Origin: Thiopseudomonas alkaliphila
Lineage (GTDB): Bacteria > Pseudomonadota > Gammaproteobacteria > Pseudomonadales > Pseudomonadaceae
Direction of reading: 5' to 3'
Length of the DNA stretch: 64,000 bases
Assembly: GCF_001267175.1 (NCBI RefSeq)
Contig: NZ_CP012358.1
Span: forward strand, 2,045,001-2,109,000
This document shows, piece by piece, positions 24,749 to 35,556 of the stretch (its first letter is position 1; each line of letters starts with the position of its first letter). A program made the translations under genes and the position numbers. The notes under the pieces were generated by a model that saw only the letters and a program-made list of their open reading frames with translations, searched no databases and had not been told where the DNA came from.

Positions 24749-24777
24749 TTGACATGCTGGTAATGCAAGATTAAAAT
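24749..24777 (+). promoter_or_regulatory. Sigma-70 promoter of the S10 operon
   Basis: TTGACA (24749-24754), 17-nt spacer, TAAAAT (24772-24777), then a GC-rich discriminator (TGCGCC). It lies 60 nt before rpsJ, directly after the str terminator. Near-consensus boxes with ideal spacing. Confidence 0.82.
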
Positions 24778-24838
24778 TGCGCCTCCTTTTGCTTCGTGAT
24801 TGCACGTGGCAGGGAAATACTAGGAGTCTGAGGTCAAA

Positions 24839-25150
24839 ATGCAAAATCAACAAATCCGTATCCGGTTGAAGGCTTTTGACCATCGCCTGATCGATCAATC
24901 AACCCAGGAAATCGTAGAAACTGCGAAACGTACTGGTGCTCAGGTGCGTGGTCCGATCCCGCTCCCTACTCGTAAGGAACGATTCACTGTTCTGGTTTCT
25001 CCGCACGTTAACAAAGACGCGCGTGACCAGTATGAGATTCGTACTCATAAGCGTGTGCTGGACATCGTTCAGCCAACAGATAAAACTGTTGATGCTCTTA
25101 TGAAGCTCGACCTTGCAGCGGGTGTGGAAGTACAAATTAGCCTCGGCTAA
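24839..25150 (+). CDS. rpsJ: 30S ribosomal protein S10 / NusE
   Basis: 103 aa. 30S head protein and, as NusE with NusB, part of the antitermination complex that binds boxA RNA. The flexible loop ([16 protein letters not shown]) and the C-terminal VEVQISLG are intact. First gene of the S10 operon; AGGAG lies upstream. Confidence 0.98.
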
Positions 25151-25236
25151 GTCATACAGCGACTTACGTCGTGTAACGCTCTGCAATGGGCGGCCATAGC
25201 GGGTGAAAGCCCCGTACACTCATGAGGTTTTAAAGC

Positions 25237-25872
25237 ATGACTATTGGTGTAGTCGGTCGTAAATGCGGCATGACCCGTATTTTCACCGAAGAAGGTGTCT
25301 CGATTCCGGTGACTGTAATTGAAGTCGAACCGAATCGCGTGACCCAATTCAAAACAGAAGAGACTGACGGTTATCGTGCCGTACAGGTGACTTACGGCGT
25401 ACGTCGTGACTCACGTGTTACTAAAGCACAGAAAGGTCACTTCTCTAAGGCTGGCGTTGCAGCTGGTCGTAAAGTGGTTGAGTTCCGTCTGGAAGAAGGC
25501 GAATACCAAGCCGGCGATCAAGTAACTACCGAGTTATTTGAAGCAGGTCAAAAGGTAGACGTTACTGGCCAGTCTAAAGGTAAGGGCTTTGCCGGTACCA
25601 TTAAGCGCTGGAATTTCCGCGGACAAGACAACACACACGGTAACTCCGTATCTCACCGTGTCCCTGGTTCTATTGGTCAGTGCCAAACTCCAGGTCGCGT
25701 ATTTAAGGGTAAAAAAATGTCTGGTCATATGGGCGCTGAGCGCGTGACCGTGCAATCCCTTGAAGTGGTGCGTGTTGATGCTGAGCGCAATTTACTATTA
25801 GTTAAAGGTGCTGTACCAGGCGCTACTGGTAGTGATGTGATTGTGCGTCCGGCAGTCAAGGCTCGCGGTTAA
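25237..25872 (+). CDS. rplC: 50S ribosomal protein L3
   Basis: 211 aa. Binds near the peptidyl-transferase centre and starts 50S assembly. The W-finger ([18 protein letters not shown]) that reaches the catalytic centre is complete, including the glutamine methylated by PrmB in relatives. 86 nt after rpsJ, 16 nt before rplD. Confidence 0.98.
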   Translation: MTIGVVGRKCGMTRIFTEEGVSIPVTVIEVEPNRVTQFKTEETDGYRAVQVTYGVRRDSRVTKAQKGHFSKAGVAAGRKVVEFRLEEGEYQAGDQVTTELFEAGQKVDVTGQSKGKGFAGTIKRWNFRGQDNTHGNSVSHRVPGSIGQCQTPGRVFKGKKMSGHMGAERVTVQSLEVVRVDAERNLLLVKGAVPGATGSDVIVRPAVKARG

Positions 25873-25888
25873 GAGAGGAATGCCGAAA

Positions 25889-26491
25889 ATGCAATTAAAT
25901 GTTAATGGCGCCCAAGCTATCGAAGTTTGTGAGCGTACTTTTGGCGCTGAGTTTAACGAGACACTAGTACACCAAGCAGTTGTTGCTTACATGGCTGGTG
26001 GTCGTCAAGGCACTAAAAAGCAAAAAACACGTTCCGAAGTTTCTGGTGGTGGCCGTAAGCCATGGCGTCAGAAAGGAACTGGTCGTGCCCGTGCAGGTAG
26101 TATCCGTAGCCCAATCTGGGTTGGCGGTGGTGCTACATTTGCTGCGCGTCCACAAGATCATTCGCAAAAACTAAACAAGAAAATGTATCGCGCTGCGATG
26201 CGTTCTATTCTTGCAGAATTGGTTCGTCAAGAGCGCTTAGTCGTTGTTGAAGAATTTGCAGTTGATGCGCCCAAAACTAAAGGCTTACTCACTAAGTTAG
26301 AAGCTTTAGGTTTACAGGACGTACTGATTGTTTCCGATTCAGTTGAGCAGAATCTGTACTTAGCTGCACGCAACCTACCACACGTAGATGTGCGTGACGT
26401 ACAAGGTTCTGATCCAGTGAGCCTAATTGCATATGACAAAGTCTTAATGACTGTCTCTGCAGTTAAGAAGTTTGAGGAGATGCTAGGATGA
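25889..26491 (+). CDS. rplD: 50S ribosomal protein L4
   Basis: 200 aa. Lines the peptide exit tunnel with a long loop ([18 protein letters not shown]) and in enterobacteria also represses the S10 operon. I place the start at ATG 25889 ([13 protein letters not shown]), the family N-terminus; an ATG nine bases earlier is too close to the AGAGG ribosome site. Overlaps rplW by four bases (ATGA). Confidence 0.97.
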   Translation: MQLNVNGAQAIEVCERTFGAEFNETLVHQAVVAYMAGGRQGTKKQKTRSEVSGGGRKPWRQKGTGRARAGSIRSPIWVGGGATFAARPQDHSQKLNKKMYRAAMRSILAELVRQERLVVVEEFAVDAPKTKGLLTKLEALGLQDVLIVSDSVEQNLYLAARNLPHVDVRDVQGSDPVSLIAYDKVLMTVSAVKKFEEMLG

Positions 26492-26787
26492 ACCAAGAAC
26501 GCGTATTCAAAGTGCTACTTGGCCCGCACATCTCTGAAAAGGCCACTATGTTAGCTGACGGTAAAAGTCAGTTCGTTTTCAAAGTTGCAGTCGATGCAAC
26601 TAAGCTGGAAATCAAGACCGCTGTTGAACAACTGTTCGAGGTTAAAGTAGCTAACGTTACTACCGTTAAAGTAAACGGTAAGACTAAGCGTACTGCTCGT
26701 GGTTTAGGCAAGCGTAGCGACTGGAAAAAAGCGTACATTGCGCTGCAGCCAGGCCAGGATCTCGATTTCATCAGCGCTGCTGAGTAA
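26488..26787 (+). CDS. rplW: 50S ribosomal protein L23
   Basis: 99 aa. Sits at the exit of the peptide tunnel and docks trigger factor and SRP. The typical loop [20 protein letters not shown] is present. Start overlaps the end of rplD by four bases, implying coupled translation; rplB follows after 14 nt. Confidence 0.98.
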   Translation: MNQERVFKVLLGPHISEKATMLADGKSQFVFKVAVDATKLEIKTAVEQLFEVKVANVTTVKVNGKTKRTARGLGKRSDWKKAYIALQPGQDLDFISAAE

Positions 26788-26801
26788 GCTAGAGGTGCAT
26801 C

Positions 26802-27623
26802 ATGGCAATTGTTAAATGCAAACCGACTTCCGCTGGACGCCGTTTCGTCGTTCGCGTAGTCAACAAGGAGTTGCATAAAGGCGCTCCTTACGCACCACTG
26901 CTCGAGAAAAAATCGAAGACTGGTGGTCGTAACCATAATGGCCGTATTACTACCCGTCATATCGGTGGTGGTCATAAGCAACATTATCGTTTGGTCGATT
27001 TCCGTCGCAACAAAGATGGCATCCCAGCTATCGTTGAGCGCTTAGAATACGATCCAAACCGTACCGCACACATTGCACTATTAAAGTACTTAGACGGCGA
27101 GCGTCGCTATGTATTAGCCCCTAAAGGTGTTAGTGCCGGTGAGCAATTAATGTCGGGCGCACACGCTCCGATTAAAGCGGGTAACTGCTTACCTTTACGT
27201 AACGTACCAGTAGGTTCTACGGTTCACGCGATTGAGTTAAAACCAGGTAAGGGCGCGCAAATTGCACGTTCAGCTGGTACTTCAGCGCAAGTTGTTGCCC
27301 GTGAAGGCAACTACGTGACCCTGCGTTTACGTTCAGGTGAGATGCGTAAAGTTCTCGCAGATTGCCGTGCAACATTAGGCGAAGTTTCAAACCATGAGCA
27401 CTTCTTGCGCTCCTATGGTAAAGCTGGTGCGAAGCGTTGGGCGGGTGTTCGTCCAAGCGTTCGTGGTGCTGCTATGAACCCTGTAGATCACCCACACGGT
27501 GGTGGTGAGGGTCGTACTTCTGGTGGTCGTCACCCGGTTACTCCGTGGGGCAAGCCAACGAAGGGTGCGAAAACTCGTACCAACAAGCGCACTACCAACA
27601 TGATTGTTCATCGCCGCAAGTAA
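26802..27623 (+). CDS. rplB: 50S ribosomal protein L2
   Basis: 273 aa. Needed for subunit joining and peptidyl-transferase activity. The C-terminal [20 protein letters not shown] contains the conserved active-site-proximal histidine; the basic tail is intact. In the S10 operon between rplW and rpsS. Confidence 0.98.
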   Translation: MAIVKCKPTSAGRRFVVRVVNKELHKGAPYAPLLEKKSKTGGRNHNGRITTRHIGGGHKQHYRLVDFRRNKDGIPAIVERLEYDPNRTAHIALLKYLDGERRYVLAPKGVSAGEQLMSGAHAPIKAGNCLPLRNVPVGSTVHAIELKPGKGAQIARSAGTSAQVVAREGNYVTLRLRSGEMRKVLADCRATLGEVSNHEHFLRSYGKAGAKRWAGVRPSVRGAAMNPVDHPHGGGEGRTSGGRHPVTPWGKPTKGAKTRTNKRTTNMIVHRRK

Positions 27624-27639
27624 TTAGAGGGATAAACTA

Positions 27640-27915
27640 GTGCCACGTTCACTGAAAAAAGGTCCTTTTATCGATCTTCACCTCTTGAAGAAGGTCGAAA
27701 CCGCGGTAGAGAAGAACGATCGCAAACCAGTAAAAACCTGGTCGCGCCGCTCTATCATTCTGCCGCAAATGGTGGGTTTAACCATCGCAGTACATAACGG
27801 TCGTCAACACGTTCCCGTTCTCGTGAGCGAAGATATGGTTGGCCATAAACTCGGCGAATTTGCTGCTACTCGTACCTATCGTGGTCACGTAGCAGACAAG
27901 AAAGCCAGACGCTAA
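27640..27915 (+). CDS. rpsS: 30S ribosomal protein S19
   Basis: 91 aa. Located in the 30S head next to S13, contacting A-site tRNA. Start is GTG 27640 ([19 protein letters not shown]) with AGAGGG upstream. The [17 protein letters not shown] signature is present. 16 nt after rplB, 12 nt before rplV. Confidence 0.97.
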   Translation: MPRSLKKGPFIDLHLLKKVETAVEKNDRKPVKTWSRRSIILPQMVGLTIAVHNGRQHVPVLVSEDMVGHKLGEFAATRTYRGHVADKKARR

Positions 27916-27927
27916 GGAGTAAGTAAG

Positions 27928-28260
27928 ATGGAAGTAGCTGCTAAGTTATCCGGCGCTAGCATTTCCGCTCAGAAAGCTCGCTTGGTCGCTGACCAAATTC
28001 GCGGGAAGAAAGTGGGTGAAGCGCTTAACTTGTTAGCCTTCAGCAGCAAAAAAGCTGCTGTGCTTTTCAAGAAAGTTCTTGAGTCGGCTGTAGCCAACGC
28101 AGAGCATAACGAAGGCGCTGATATCGACGATTTAGTCGTATCAACTGTTTTCGTTAACGAGGGTCGTTCTTTGAAACGTATCATGCCACGCGCTAAAGGC
28201 CGTGCAGATCGTATCATCAAGCGCTCTTGCCATATCACTGTCAAGGTTGCCGACAAGTAA
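27928..28260 (+). CDS. rplV: 50S ribosomal protein L22
   Basis: 110 aa. Its beta-hairpin lines the exit tunnel near the macrolide site ([19 protein letters not shown] region); no deletion is seen there. ATG with AGGAG upstream. 13 nt before the rpsC start. Confidence 0.98.
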   Translation: MEVAAKLSGASISAQKARLVADQIRGKKVGEALNLLAFSSKKAAVLFKKVLESAVANAEHNEGADIDDLVVSTVFVNEGRSLKRIMPRAKGRADRIIKRSCHITVKVADK

Positions 28261-28273
28261 CGGAGTTGATCAG

Positions 28274-28960
28274 ATGGGTCAGAAAGTACATCCCGTTGGC
28301 ATACGCCTGGGAATCGTCAAAGATCACACGTCAGTCTGGTATGCAGACCGCAAAGATTATGCGGATTATCTGAATGCTGACTTAGAAGTACGTGCGTATC
28401 TTTTAGACAAACTAAAAAACGCGTCCGTGAGCCGTGTCGACATCGCTCGTCCAGCTCAGACTGCACGCATTACTATCCACACTGCGCGTCCTGGTATTGT
28501 TATCGGGAAAAAAGGTGAGGATGTAGAAAAACTGCGTCAGGACCTGACCAAGAAAATGGGTGTGCCTGTGCACATCAATATCGAAGAGATTCGTAAGCCA
28601 GAGCTCGATGCGATGCTGGTTGCTCAGAGCGTTGCTCAGCAATTAGAGCGTCGTGTAATGTTCCGTCGCGCAATGAAGCGTGCGGTGCAGAGCGCAATGC
28701 GTCTTGGTGCTAAAGGTATCAAGATTCAGGTAGGCGGTCGTCTTGGTGGTGCTGAAATCGCACGTTCGGAGTGGTATCGCGAAGGCCGTGTGCCGTTGCA
28801 CACGTTGCGCGCAGATATCGATTATGCCACCTATGAAGCTCATACTACGTATGGTGTTTTAGGCGTAAAGGTTTGGATCTTTAAGGGCGAGGTCATCGGT
28901 GGCCAGCACGAAGAACTAAAACCTGTTGCACCAACACCGCGTAAGAAAGCTGGACGATAA
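28274..28960 (+). CDS. rpsC: 30S ribosomal protein S3
   Basis: 228 aa. Forms part of the mRNA entry channel and helicase activity of the 30S. The KH domain GXXG is in [13 protein letters not shown] (near residue 77). I start at ATG 28274 ([13 protein letters not shown]), the invariant N-terminus, with CGGAG upstream; the frame is open 24 codons earlier inside rplV but that is not S3-like. Confidence 0.98.
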   Translation: MGQKVHPVGIRLGIVKDHTSVWYADRKDYADYLNADLEVRAYLLDKLKNASVSRVDIARPAQTARITIHTARPGIVIGKKGEDVEKLRQDLTKKMGVPVHINIEEIRKPELDAMLVAQSVAQQLERRVMFRRAMKRAVQSAMRLGAKGIKIQVGGRLGGAEIARSEWYREGRVPLHTLRADIDYATYEAHTTYGVLGVKVWIFKGEVIGGQHEELKPVAPTPRKKAGR

Positions 28961-28972
28961 GGAGTACGCCAC

Positions 28973-29386
28973 ATGTTACAGCCAAAGCGTACGAAGTTCC
29001 GCAAGATGATGACAGGCCACAACCGTGGTCTAGCACAACGCGGCAGCAAGGTTAGCTTCGGTGAGTATGCTTTAAAAGCTACTGGCCGCGGTCGCCTAAC
29101 AGCACGTCAGATTGAAGCAGCGCGTCGTGCGTTGACCCGTCACGTTAAGCGTGGTGGTAAAATCTGGATCCGTGTTTTCCCCGACAAGCCAATTACCAAG
29201 AAGCCTCTTGAGGTTCGTATGGGTAAAGGTAAAGGTTCTGTTGAATATTGGGTAGCCCTAATTCAGCCGGGCAAGGTCCTATACGAAATTGAAGGTGTGT
29301 CCGAAGAACTCGCGCGTGAAGCATTTGCTTTAGCCGCTGCGAAGTTACCTATCGCTACCTCCTTTGTTAAACGGACGGTGATGTGA
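28973..29386 (+). CDS. rplP: 50S ribosomal protein L16
   Basis: 137 aa. Organises the A-site and elongation-factor region of the large subunit. Start [12 protein letters not shown] and the loop with the hydroxylatable arginine ([15 protein letters not shown]) are standard. The stop overlaps the rpmC start by one base. Confidence 0.98.
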   Translation: MLQPKRTKFRKMMTGHNRGLAQRGSKVSFGEYALKATGRGRLTARQIEAARRALTRHVKRGGKIWIRVFPDKPITKKPLEVRMGKGKGSVEYWVALIQPGKVLYEIEGVSEELAREAFALAAAKLPIATSFVKRTVM

Positions 29387-29577
29387 TGAAAGCTAACGAA
29401 CTTCGTGAAAAATCAGTAGAGCAGTTGAATGAGCAGTTGCTCGAATTACTGCGCGATCAGTTCAACCTGCGTATGCAGAAAGCAACTGGTCAGTTAGGGC
29501 AGTCACACCTGCTCACACAAGTTAGACGCGACATTGCGCGCGTTAAAACTGTGCTCAACCAGAAGGCAGGTAATTAA
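29386..29577 (+). CDS. rpmC: 50S ribosomal protein L29
   Basis: 63 aa, two long helices. Lies near the exit tunnel beside L23. I start at ATG 29386 ([18 protein letters not shown]), sharing one base with the rplP stop (TGATG); a GTG three bases earlier is also in frame. rpsQ follows after 2 nt. Confidence 0.96.
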   Translation: MKANELREKSVEQLNEQLLELLRDQFNLRMQKATGQLGQSHLLTQVRRDIARVKTVLNQKAGN

Positions 29578-29579
29578 TC

Positions 29580-29846
29580 ATGGCTGAAGCTCAGAATGTA
29601 GTCCGCACGCTAACCGGTCGTGTTGTTAGCGATAAAATGGACAAAACCATTACTGTATTGATTGAGCGTCGCGTTAAGCACCCAATCTTTGGTAAATATC
29701 TTAAGCGTTCGACCAAACTGCACGCCCACGATGAAACCAACCAATGCCGTATCGGCGACAAAGTCACTATTCGTGAAACTCGTCCGGTAGCTAAGACTAA
29801 GTCTTGGGCATTAGTTGAAATCGTTGAACGCGCAGAAGTGGTCTAA
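29580..29846 (+). CDS. rpsQ: 30S ribosomal protein S17
   Basis: 88 aa, OB fold. Primary 16S-binding protein of the 30S body. [19 protein letters not shown] and [13 protein letters not shown] are the family signatures. Last gene of the S10 block, 23 nt before rplN, which begins the spc block. Confidence 0.98.
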   Translation: MAEAQNVVRTLTGRVVSDKMDKTITVLIERRVKHPIFGKYLKRSTKLHAHDETNQCRIGDKVTIRETRPVAKTKSWALVEIVERAEVV

Positions 29847-29869
29847 GGGCCTAGGGTCGGAGAAATTAT

Positions 29870-30238
29870 ATGATTCAGACTCAATCTATGCTCGATGTGG
29901 CCGATAACAGCGGCGCGCGTCGTGTAATGTGCATCAAGGTCCTAGGCGGTTCACACCGCCGCTATGCTGCAATCGGTGACATCATTAAGGTTACCGTTAA
30001 GGAAGCAATTCCACGCGGCAAAGTGAAAAAGGGCCAAGTAATGACCGCTGTTGTTGTGCGTACCCGTCATGGTGTACGTCGCGCAGATGGTTCCATCATT
30101 CGTTTCGATGGCAACGCTGCTGTTCTTTTGAACACTAAGCAAGAGCCAATCGGAACACGTATCTTCGGGCCAGTGACGCGCGAACTTCGTACTGAGAAGT
30201 TCATGAAAATCGTTTCACTCGCACCCGAAGTACTGTAA
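29870..30238 (+). CDS. rplN: 50S ribosomal protein L14
   Basis: 122 aa. Lies at the subunit interface, forms bridges to 16S and is the docking site of the silencing factor RsfS. Start [19 protein letters not shown] is standard. First gene of the spc block; no separate promoter is evident in the short gap. Confidence 0.98.
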   Translation: MIQTQSMLDVADNSGARRVMCIKVLGGSHRRYAAIGDIIKVTVKEAIPRGKVKKGQVMTAVVVRTRHGVRRADGSIIRFDGNAAVLLNTKQEPIGTRIFGPVTRELRTEKFMKIVSLAPEVL

Positions 30239-30250
30239 GGAGTAGCCGTC

Positions 30251-30565
30251 ATGCAAAAGATTCGTCGTGACGACGAGGTCATCGTCATTGCCGGCAAGGA
30301 TAAGGGCGAAAAAGGTAAAGTACTAAAAGTGCTGGCTGATAATCGCGTAGTAGTGGCTGGCGTTAACTTAGTTAAACGCCACACTAAGCCTAATCCAATG
30401 CTCGGAACTCAAGGCGGTATCGTCGAGAAAGAAGCGCCATTGCACGTTTCTAATGTGGCTATTTTTAACGCAGAAACTAACAAGGCTGATCGCGTTGGTT
30501 TTAAAGTTGAAGACGGCAAAAAGATTCGTGTCTTCAAATCCACTCAAAAGCCAGTTGGCGCTTGA
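30251..30565 (+). CDS. rplX: 50S ribosomal protein L24
   Basis: 104 aa, KOW fold. An early assembly initiator bound to the 5' end of 23[22 protein letters not shown] is the KOW motif. 12 nt after rplN, 17 nt before rplE. Confidence 0.98.
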   Translation: MQKIRRDDEVIVIAGKDKGEKGKVLKVLADNRVVVAGVNLVKRHTKPNPMLGTQGGIVEKEAPLHVSNVAIFNAETNKADRVGFKVEDGKKIRVFKSTQKPVGA

Positions 30566-30582
30566 GATAAATAGGTGAAATG

Positions 30583-31122
30583 ATGGCACGATTAAAAGAT
30601 TTATACCGTAACGAACTTGCACCACAGCTTAAAGAAGAACTTAAGCTAGCTAACGTGATGGAAGTTCCACGTATTACTAAAATCACTCTGAACATGGGTT
30701 TAGGTGAAGCCGTTACCGATAAGAAAATTATCGATAACGCAGTGGCTGATCTAGAAAAAATCACCGGTCAAAAGCCTGTGGTCACCTATGCGCGCAAATC
30801 TATCGCTGGTTTTAAAATCCGTGATGGTTGGCCGATCGGGGTTAAAGTAACTTTACGTAACGATCGTATGTACGAGTTCTTAGACCGTCTGCTAAGTATC
30901 TCTTTACCACGTGTACGTGACTTCCGTGGCCTGAACGGTAAATCGTTCGACGGTCATGGTAACTACAGCATGGGTGTAAAAGAGCAGATTATCTTCCCAG
31001 AAATCGACTACGATAAAATCGATGCGCTACGTGGTTTAGATATTACTCTAACTACATCTGCGCGTAACGATGATGAAGGCCGTGCGTTACTCAAGGCTTT
31101 CAAATTCCCGTTCCGTAACTGA
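30583..31122 (+). CDS. rplE: 50S ribosomal protein L5
   Basis: 179 aa. Binds 5S rRNA with L18 in the central protuberance and touches P-site tRNA. I prefer the second of two adjacent ATGs (30583, [14 protein letters not shown]) because AGGTGA is then at proper distance; using the first adds one Met. The [10 protein letters not shown] and [13 protein letters not shown] motifs are present. Confidence 0.96.
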   Translation: MARLKDLYRNELAPQLKEELKLANVMEVPRITKITLNMGLGEAVTDKKIIDNAVADLEKITGQKPVVTYARKSIAGFKIRDGWPIGVKVTLRNDRMYEFLDRLLSISLPRVRDFRGLNGKSFDGHGNYSMGVKEQIIFPEIDYDKIDALRGLDITLTTSARNDDEGRALLKAFKFPFRN

Positions 31123-31132
31123 GGATTAGCAA

Positions 31133-31438
31133 ATGGCTAAAATGGGCATGAAAAACCGTGAGCTGAAGCGTCAGCGCACGGTCGCTAAATTCGCTGAAAA
31201 GCGTGCAGCGCTCAAAGCAACCATCGCCAATCCGAACTCCACCGCTGAAGAGCGTTGGGACGCGCAGGTTGCTTTACAAAAGCAACCGCGTGATGCAAGC
31301 CGTTCACGTTTACGTAACCGCTGCCGCATCACTGGCCGTCCGCACGGTGTATACCGTAAGTTCGGACTAGGCCGTAACAAACTTCGTGAAGCTGCAATGC
31401 GCGGTGATGTACCAGGTTTAGTTAAGGCTAGCTGGTAA
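31133..31438 (+). CDS. rpsN: 30S ribosomal protein S14 (zinc-independent form)
   Basis: 101 aa. Head protein near the decoding site. This is the long form without the CxxC pairs of the zinc-binding type. [20 protein letters not shown] is the signature. ATG follows GAGGA. A terminator-like hairpin lies in the 173-nt gap that follows, unusual within the spc block. Confidence 0.97.
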   Translation: MAKMGMKNRELKRQRTVAKFAEKRAALKATIANPNSTAEERWDAQVALQKQPRDASRSRLRNRCRITGRPHGVYRKFGLGRNKLREAAMRGDVPGLVKASW

Positions 31439-31476
31439 TTTAACAACTGAAACTATTTCAGTTTGTTGAAAAAATG

Positions 31477-31510
31477 ATCAAGCCCCTTCATTGGGGCTTG
31501 ATTCGTTTTT
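31477..31510 (+). terminator. Terminator-like hairpin inside the spc block (rpsN-rpsH)
   Basis: ATCAAGCCCC, loop TTCATT, exact 10-nt complement, then TCGTTTTT. A second, weaker hairpin (TGAAACTATTTCA region, 31445-31468) precedes it. The pair should cut or reduce transcription between rpsN and rpsH. Confidence 0.82.
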
Positions 31511-31611
31511 ACTATTTCATTTACAATGCCTGACTCGCAACAAGACCGAGGGTTTTGTGTGCGTGTTTCTAATGGTCGTGAGACCTCAATCTTTTCAGGA
31601 GCTACAAGCCC

Positions 31612-32004
31612 ATGAGTATGCAGGACCCGTTAGCTGATATGCTAACTCGTATCCGTAATGCCCAGATGGCTGAGAAATCCGTAGTTACCATGCCTTCTTC
31701 AACACTGAAAGTCGCTGTTGCGAACGTGTTAAAAGAAGAAGGTTACGTAGCGGATTATCAGATCAGCGGTGACGCGAAACCTCTGCTTTCCATCGAACTA
31801 AAGTATTTCGAAGGCCGTCCGGTCATCGAAGAGTTACAGCGCGTAAGCCGTCCTGGTCTGCGCCAGTACAAAGCTGCTGGTGAATTGCCGCAAGTCCGTG
31901 GCGGACTGGGTGTAGCGATTGTTTCCACCAATAAAGGTGTGATGACTGATCGCGCCGCGCGTGCTGCCGGTATCGGTGGCGAAGTTCTTTGCAGTGTATT
32001 CTAA
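31612..32004 (+). CDS. rpsH: 30S ribosomal protein S8
   Basis: 130 aa. Primary binder of 16S helix 21 and, in E. coli, translational repressor of the spc operon by binding mRNA near rpl[19 protein letters not shown] and the C-terminal [11 protein letters not shown] are complete. ATG follows AGGAG. The 173-nt gap before it holds two hairpins and may hold a secondary promoter. Confidence 0.98.
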   Translation: MSMQDPLADMLTRIRNAQMAEKSVVTMPSSTLKVAVANVLKEEGYVADYQISGDAKPLLSIELKYFEGRPVIEELQRVSRPGLRQYKAAGELPQVRGGLGVAIVSTNKGVMTDRAARAAGIGGEVLCSVF

Positions 32005-32015
32005 GGGGATCAAGC

Positions 32016-32549
32016 ATGTCTCGCGTTGCTAAAAATCCCGTTAAGCTACCTGCTGGCGTAGAACTTAAACTCGCTGGCCAACAGCTTTCGGTAAAAGGTG
32101 CTAAAGGCGCTTTAGAATTGACTATTCACCCAGCCGTTGAGGTTTCTCAAGAGGATGGCGAGTTACGTTTTGCAGCTCGCAGTGGTGATCAACAGTCACG
32201 TGCTATGGCCGGTACTACCCGTGCCTTAGTAAACAATATGGTAGTGGGTGTAAGCCAAGGCTTTGAGCGTAAGCTACAACTAGTTGGTGTAGGTTACCGT
32301 GCGCAAGCTAAAGGTAGTGTGCTTTCACTCGCATTAGGTTTCTCTCACTCAATCGAGTATGAGCTGCCAGAAGGCGTAACCGCAGAAACTCCAAGTGCTA
32401 CTGATATCGTGATTCGCGGTATTGATAAGCAAGTACTTGGTCAAGTAGCGGCAGAGATTCGCGATTACCGTCGCCCAGAGCCATACAAAGGCAAGGGTGT
32501 ACGTTACGCTGAAGAAAACGTACTTCGTAAAGAAGCTAAGAAGAAGTAG
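32016..32549 (+). CDS. rplF: 50S ribosomal protein L6
   Basis: 177 aa, two similar domains. Near the sarcin-ricin loop and the factor-binding site. I start at ATG 32016 ([16 protein letters not shown]), 11 nt after rpsH with AAGGGG upstream; the upstream part of the frame only overlaps rpsH. The C-terminal [19 protein letters not shown] is typical. Confidence 0.98.
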   Translation: MSRVAKNPVKLPAGVELKLAGQQLSVKGAKGALELTIHPAVEVSQEDGELRFAARSGDQQSRAMAGTTRALVNNMVVGVSQGFERKLQLVGVGYRAQAKGSVLSLALGFSHSIEYELPEGVTAETPSATDIVIRGIDKQVLGQVAAEIRDYRRPEPYKGKGVRYAEENVLRKEAKKK

Positions 32550-32560
32550 GGCCTAGCAAA

Positions 32561-32911
32561 ATGACCGACAAAAAAGTTTCAAGACTGCGTCGCGCTCGCA
32601 AAGCACGCCTGAAAATGCAAGAACTGCAAACAGTTCGTCTTTGCGTGTATCGCTCTTCGCAGCACATTTACGCCCAAGTGATTTCTGCTGACGGCGGTAA
32701 AGTATTAGTTCAAGCTTCTACTTTAGATAAAGAACTGCGCGATGGCGCAACAGGTAACATCGAAGCGGCCAAGAAAGTTGGCCAATTAGTTGCCGAGCGT
32801 GCTAAAGCGGTAGGAGTTGCCAAAGTGGCTTTTGACCGTTCTGGCTTCAAGTACCACGGCCGTGTGAAAGCATTGGCTGATGCTGCTCGTGAAGGCGGGC
32901 TGGAGTTTTAA
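32561..32911 (+). CDS. rplR: 50S ribosomal protein L18
   Basis: 116 aa. Binds 5S rRNA and joins it to the central protuberance. [16 protein letters not shown] and the final [18 protein letters not shown] are the family marks. Between rplF (11 nt) and rpsE (3 nt). Confidence 0.98.
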   Translation: MTDKKVSRLRRARKARLKMQELQTVRLCVYRSSQHIYAQVISADGGKVLVQASTLDKELRDGATGNIEAAKKVGQLVAERAKAVGVAKVAFDRSGFKYHGRVKALADAAREGGLEF

Positions 32912-32914
32912 GTT

Positions 32915-33436
32915 ATGGCAAATCACGAGCAAAAACGCGATAACCGCGAAGATAGCCGCGACGAAGGCTATATCGAAAAATTAGTGCAAGTTAACCGTGT
33001 TGCTAAAACCGTAAAAGGTGGTCGTATCTTCACTTTCACCGCGTTAAGCGTAGTGGGTGATGGTAAAGGTCGCGTAGGTTTTGGCCGTGGTAAGTCACGT
33101 GAAGTCCCTGCAGCCATTCAAAAAGCAATGGAAGCAGCACGTCGCAACATGATCCAAGTGGATCTGAACGGTGTAACTTTGCAGTACCCAATTAAATCTG
33201 TTCACGGTGCTTCACGCGTTTACATGCAACCTGCTTCGGAAGGTACGGGTGTAATTGCTGGCGGTGCAATGCGCGCTGTTTTAGAAGTGGCTGGTGTTCA
33301 AGACGTACTCGCTAAGTGCTACGGCTCTACGAATCCAATCAACGTTGTTTACGCAACGTTCAAGGGTCTGAAAAATATGCAGTCCCCTGATTCAGTAGCA
33401 GCTAAGCGTGGCAAGAGTGTCGAGGAGATTCTCTAA
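32915..33436 (+). CDS. rpsE: 30S ribosomal protein S5
   Basis: 173 aa, slightly longer than the usual ~166 because of a charged N-terminal extension ([16 protein letters not shown]). Works in decoding fidelity and mRNA unwinding with S3 and S4. The spectinomycin loop ([17 protein letters not shown]) is wild type. 3 nt after rplR, 2 nt before rpmD. Confidence 0.97.
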   Translation: MANHEQKRDNREDSRDEGYIEKLVQVNRVAKTVKGGRIFTFTALSVVGDGKGRVGFGRGKSREVPAAIQKAMEAARRNMIQVDLNGVTLQYPIKSVHGASRVYMQPASEGTGVIAGGAMRAVLEVAGVQDVLAKCYGSTNPINVVYATFKGLKNMQSPDSVAAKRGKSVEEIL

Positions 33437-33438
33437 CC

Positions 33439-33621
33439 ATGTCTCAAGCAACTGTTAAAGTGACTCTAGTTAAGAGCACAAACGGCCGTTTGGCTAATCA
33501 TAAAGCCTGCGTACGTGGCCTCGGTCTACGTCGCATTGGTCACACCGTAGAGGTTCTGGATACTCCAGAAAACCGCGGCATGATCAATAAAGCTTATTAC
33601 TTACTCCGTGTGGAGGGCTAA
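33439..33621 (+). CDS. rpmD: 50S ribosomal protein L30
   Basis: 60 aa. Small surface protein near the 5S region, present in gammaproteobacteria. [19 protein letters not shown] and [12 protein letters not shown] are typical. 2 nt after rpsE, 3 nt before rplO. Confidence 0.97.
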   Translation: MSQATVKVTLVKSTNGRLANHKACVRGLGLRRIGHTVEVLDTPENRGMINKAYYLLRVEG

Positions 33622-33624
33622 GCC

Positions 33625-34059
33625 ATGCAATTGAACGATTTACGTTCTGCACCTGGTGCTCGCCGTGAGAAACTTCGCTTAGGCCGTGGTATCGGTTCTG
33701 GTCTAGGTAAAACTGCTGGTCGTGGTCACAAAGGTTTGACTTCACGTTCAGGCGGTAAAGTTGCTCCGGGCTTCGAGGGTGGTCAACAGCCTCTGTACAA
33801 GCGTTTACCTAAGTTTGGTTTTACCTCACGTATGGCGCTTGTGCGTGCTGAAATCCGTACTTCTGAACTTGCAAAAGTGGAAGGCGACGTTGTTTCTTTG
33901 CAAACTCTGCGTGAAGCAAACCTGATTAACGCTAGCGTTAAGCGCGTTAAAGTTATGCTGTCAGGTGATGTGACTCGTGCAGTAACTTTGCAAGGCATCG
34001 GGGCTACCAAAGGTGCCCGTGAAGCTATCATCGCAGCAGGCGGTAAGATCGAGGAATAA
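33625..34059 (+). CDS. rplO: 50S ribosomal protein L15
   Basis: 144 aa. Late-assembly protein with a glycine-rich extended N-terminus ([17 protein letters not shown]) that threads into 23S. Its TAA is immediately followed by the secY ATG, so translation is probably coupled. Confidence 0.98.
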   Translation: MQLNDLRSAPGARREKLRLGRGIGSGLGKTAGRGHKGLTSRSGGKVAPGFEGGQQPLYKRLPKFGFTSRMALVRAEIRTSELAKVEGDVVSLQTLREANLINASVKRVKVMLSGDVTRAVTLQGIGATKGAREAIIAAGGKIEE

Positions 34060-35388
34060 ATGGCTAAGCAAGGTGCTCTCTCAGCGTTAGGTGGCGGCGG
34101 ATTATCCGAGCTTTGGGCTCGTTTGCGCTTTCTATTCATGGCGATTATCGTTTATCGAATTGGTGCGCATATTCCGGTACCAGGAATTAACCCCGAACGA
34201 CTCGCTGATCTGTTTCGACAGAACGAGGGAACCATTCTCAGTCTATTCAATATGTTCTCAGGCGGTGCGCTAGAGCGTATGTCTATTTTTGCCTTGGGGA
34301 TCATGCCGTATATTTCGGCGTCGATCATCATGCAATTAATGACAGCGGTTAGCCCACAGCTTGAGGCGTTGAAGAAAGAGGGTGAAGCTGGTCGTCGTAA
34401 GATTAGCCAGTACACCCGTTACGGCACCTTGGCGTTGGCTTTGGTTCAGGCATTTGGTATGTCTATGGGCTTGGCCGGTCAAGGTGTTACTTTCGCAACC
34501 GACTTCAGCTTCTACTTTACAGCGATCACTACCTTTGTAGCGGGCGCAATGTTTATGATGTGGCTGGGTGAGCAAATTACTGAGCGTGGTATCGGTAACG
34601 GCATTTCGATGCTGATTTTTGCTGGTATTGTGGCAGGTTTGCCGTCGGCGATAGGACAATCTTTTGAATCTGCGCGTCAAGGAGACATTAACATTTTCGC
34701 CTTAATGGCGATCGGTTTGCTTGCCGTTGCGATTATTGGTTTCGTTGTGTTTGTGGAGCGTGGTCAGCGTCGTATCGCTGTGCATTACGCAAAGCGTCAG
34801 CAAGGCCGCAAAGTGTTTGCAGCACAGCAAAGTCACTTACCTTTAAAAGTTAATATGGCTGGGGTTATCCCTGCTATTTTTGCGAGCAGTATCTTACTGT
34901 TCCCGGCTTCTTTAGGTCAGTGGTTTGGTCAGTCTGAAGGCATGGGTTGGTTAGCTGATCTGTCACAAGCATTAGCGCCTAACCAGCCGTTAAACATTAT
35001 TCTGTTTACCGCAGGGATTATTTTCTTCTGCTTCTTCTATACAGCTTTAATGTTTAACCCGAAAGATGTTGCGGAAAACCTTAAGAAATCTGGTGCGTTT
35101 ATCCCAGGTATCCGTCCCGGTGAGCAATCAGCACGCTACATTGATGGCGTACTTACTCGCTTAACGGTGTTCGGTTCCTTATACATGACGGCCGTATGTT
35201 TGTTGCCGCAGTTTCTTGTGGTGGCGGCAAACGTTCCGTTCTATCTTGGCGGGACCTCGCTGTTGATCGTTGTTGTGGTTGTAATGGACTTCATTGCTCA
35301 AGTACAATCGCACCTCGTTTCTAACCAGTACGATTCCCTGATGAAAAAAGCAAACCTGAAGGGCTATGGCAGCGGCATGATCCGCTAA
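34060..35388 (+). CDS. secY: Preprotein translocase channel SecY
   Basis: 442 aa, ten membrane segments. Forms the protein-conducting channel with SecE and SecG in the inner membrane. The N-terminal plug region ([12 protein letters not shown]), the cytosolic loop with [19 protein letters not shown] (about residues 231-249), and the C-terminal tail [14 protein letters not shown] are intact. No gap after rplO; rpmJ follows after 31 nt. Confidence 0.98.
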   Translation: MAKQGALSALGGGGLSELWARLRFLFMAIIVYRIGAHIPVPGINPERLADLFRQNEGTILSLFNMFSGGALERMSIFALGIMPYISASIIMQLMTAVSPQLEALKKEGEAGRRKISQYTRYGTLALALVQAFGMSMGLAGQGVTFATDFSFYFTAITTFVAGAMFMMWLGEQITERGIGNGISMLIFAGIVAGLPSAIGQSFESARQGDINIFALMAIGLLAVAIIGFVVFVERGQRRIAVHYAKRQQGRKVFAAQQSHLPLKVNMAGVIPAIFASSILLFPASLGQWFGQSEGMGWLADLSQALAPNQPLNIILFTAGIIFFCFFYTALMFNPKDVAENLKKSGAFIPGIRPGEQSARYIDGVLTRLTVFGSLYMTAVCLLPQFLVVAANVPFYLGGTSLLIVVVVVMDFIAQVQSHLVSNQYDSLMKKANLKGYGSGMIR

Positions 35389-35419
35389 GCACTAGTTCGT
35401 AAGGTTGGAGGAGTGGGTA

Positions 35420-35536
35420 ATGAAAGTTCGTGCATCAGTAAAGAAACTATGCCGTAACTGTAAGATCGTACGTCGCGACGGTGTCGTACGTGTGATCTGT
35501 AAAGCAGAACCGCGTCACAAACAGCGCCAAGGCTAA
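35420..35536 (+). CDS. rpmJ: 50S ribosomal protein L36 (zinc-binding form)
   Basis: 38 aa, starting [19 protein letters not shown]. Small 50S protein with a zinc ribbon; the ligands Cys11, Cys14, Cys27 and His33 are all present, so this is the C+ form. GGAGGAGTGGGTA precedes the ATG. Conserved place between secY and rpsM. Confidence 0.97.
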   Translation: MKVRASVKKLCRNCKIVRRDGVVRVICKAEPRHKQRQG

Positions 35537-35556
35537 TTTGTGTTTGCGTCAATAAT

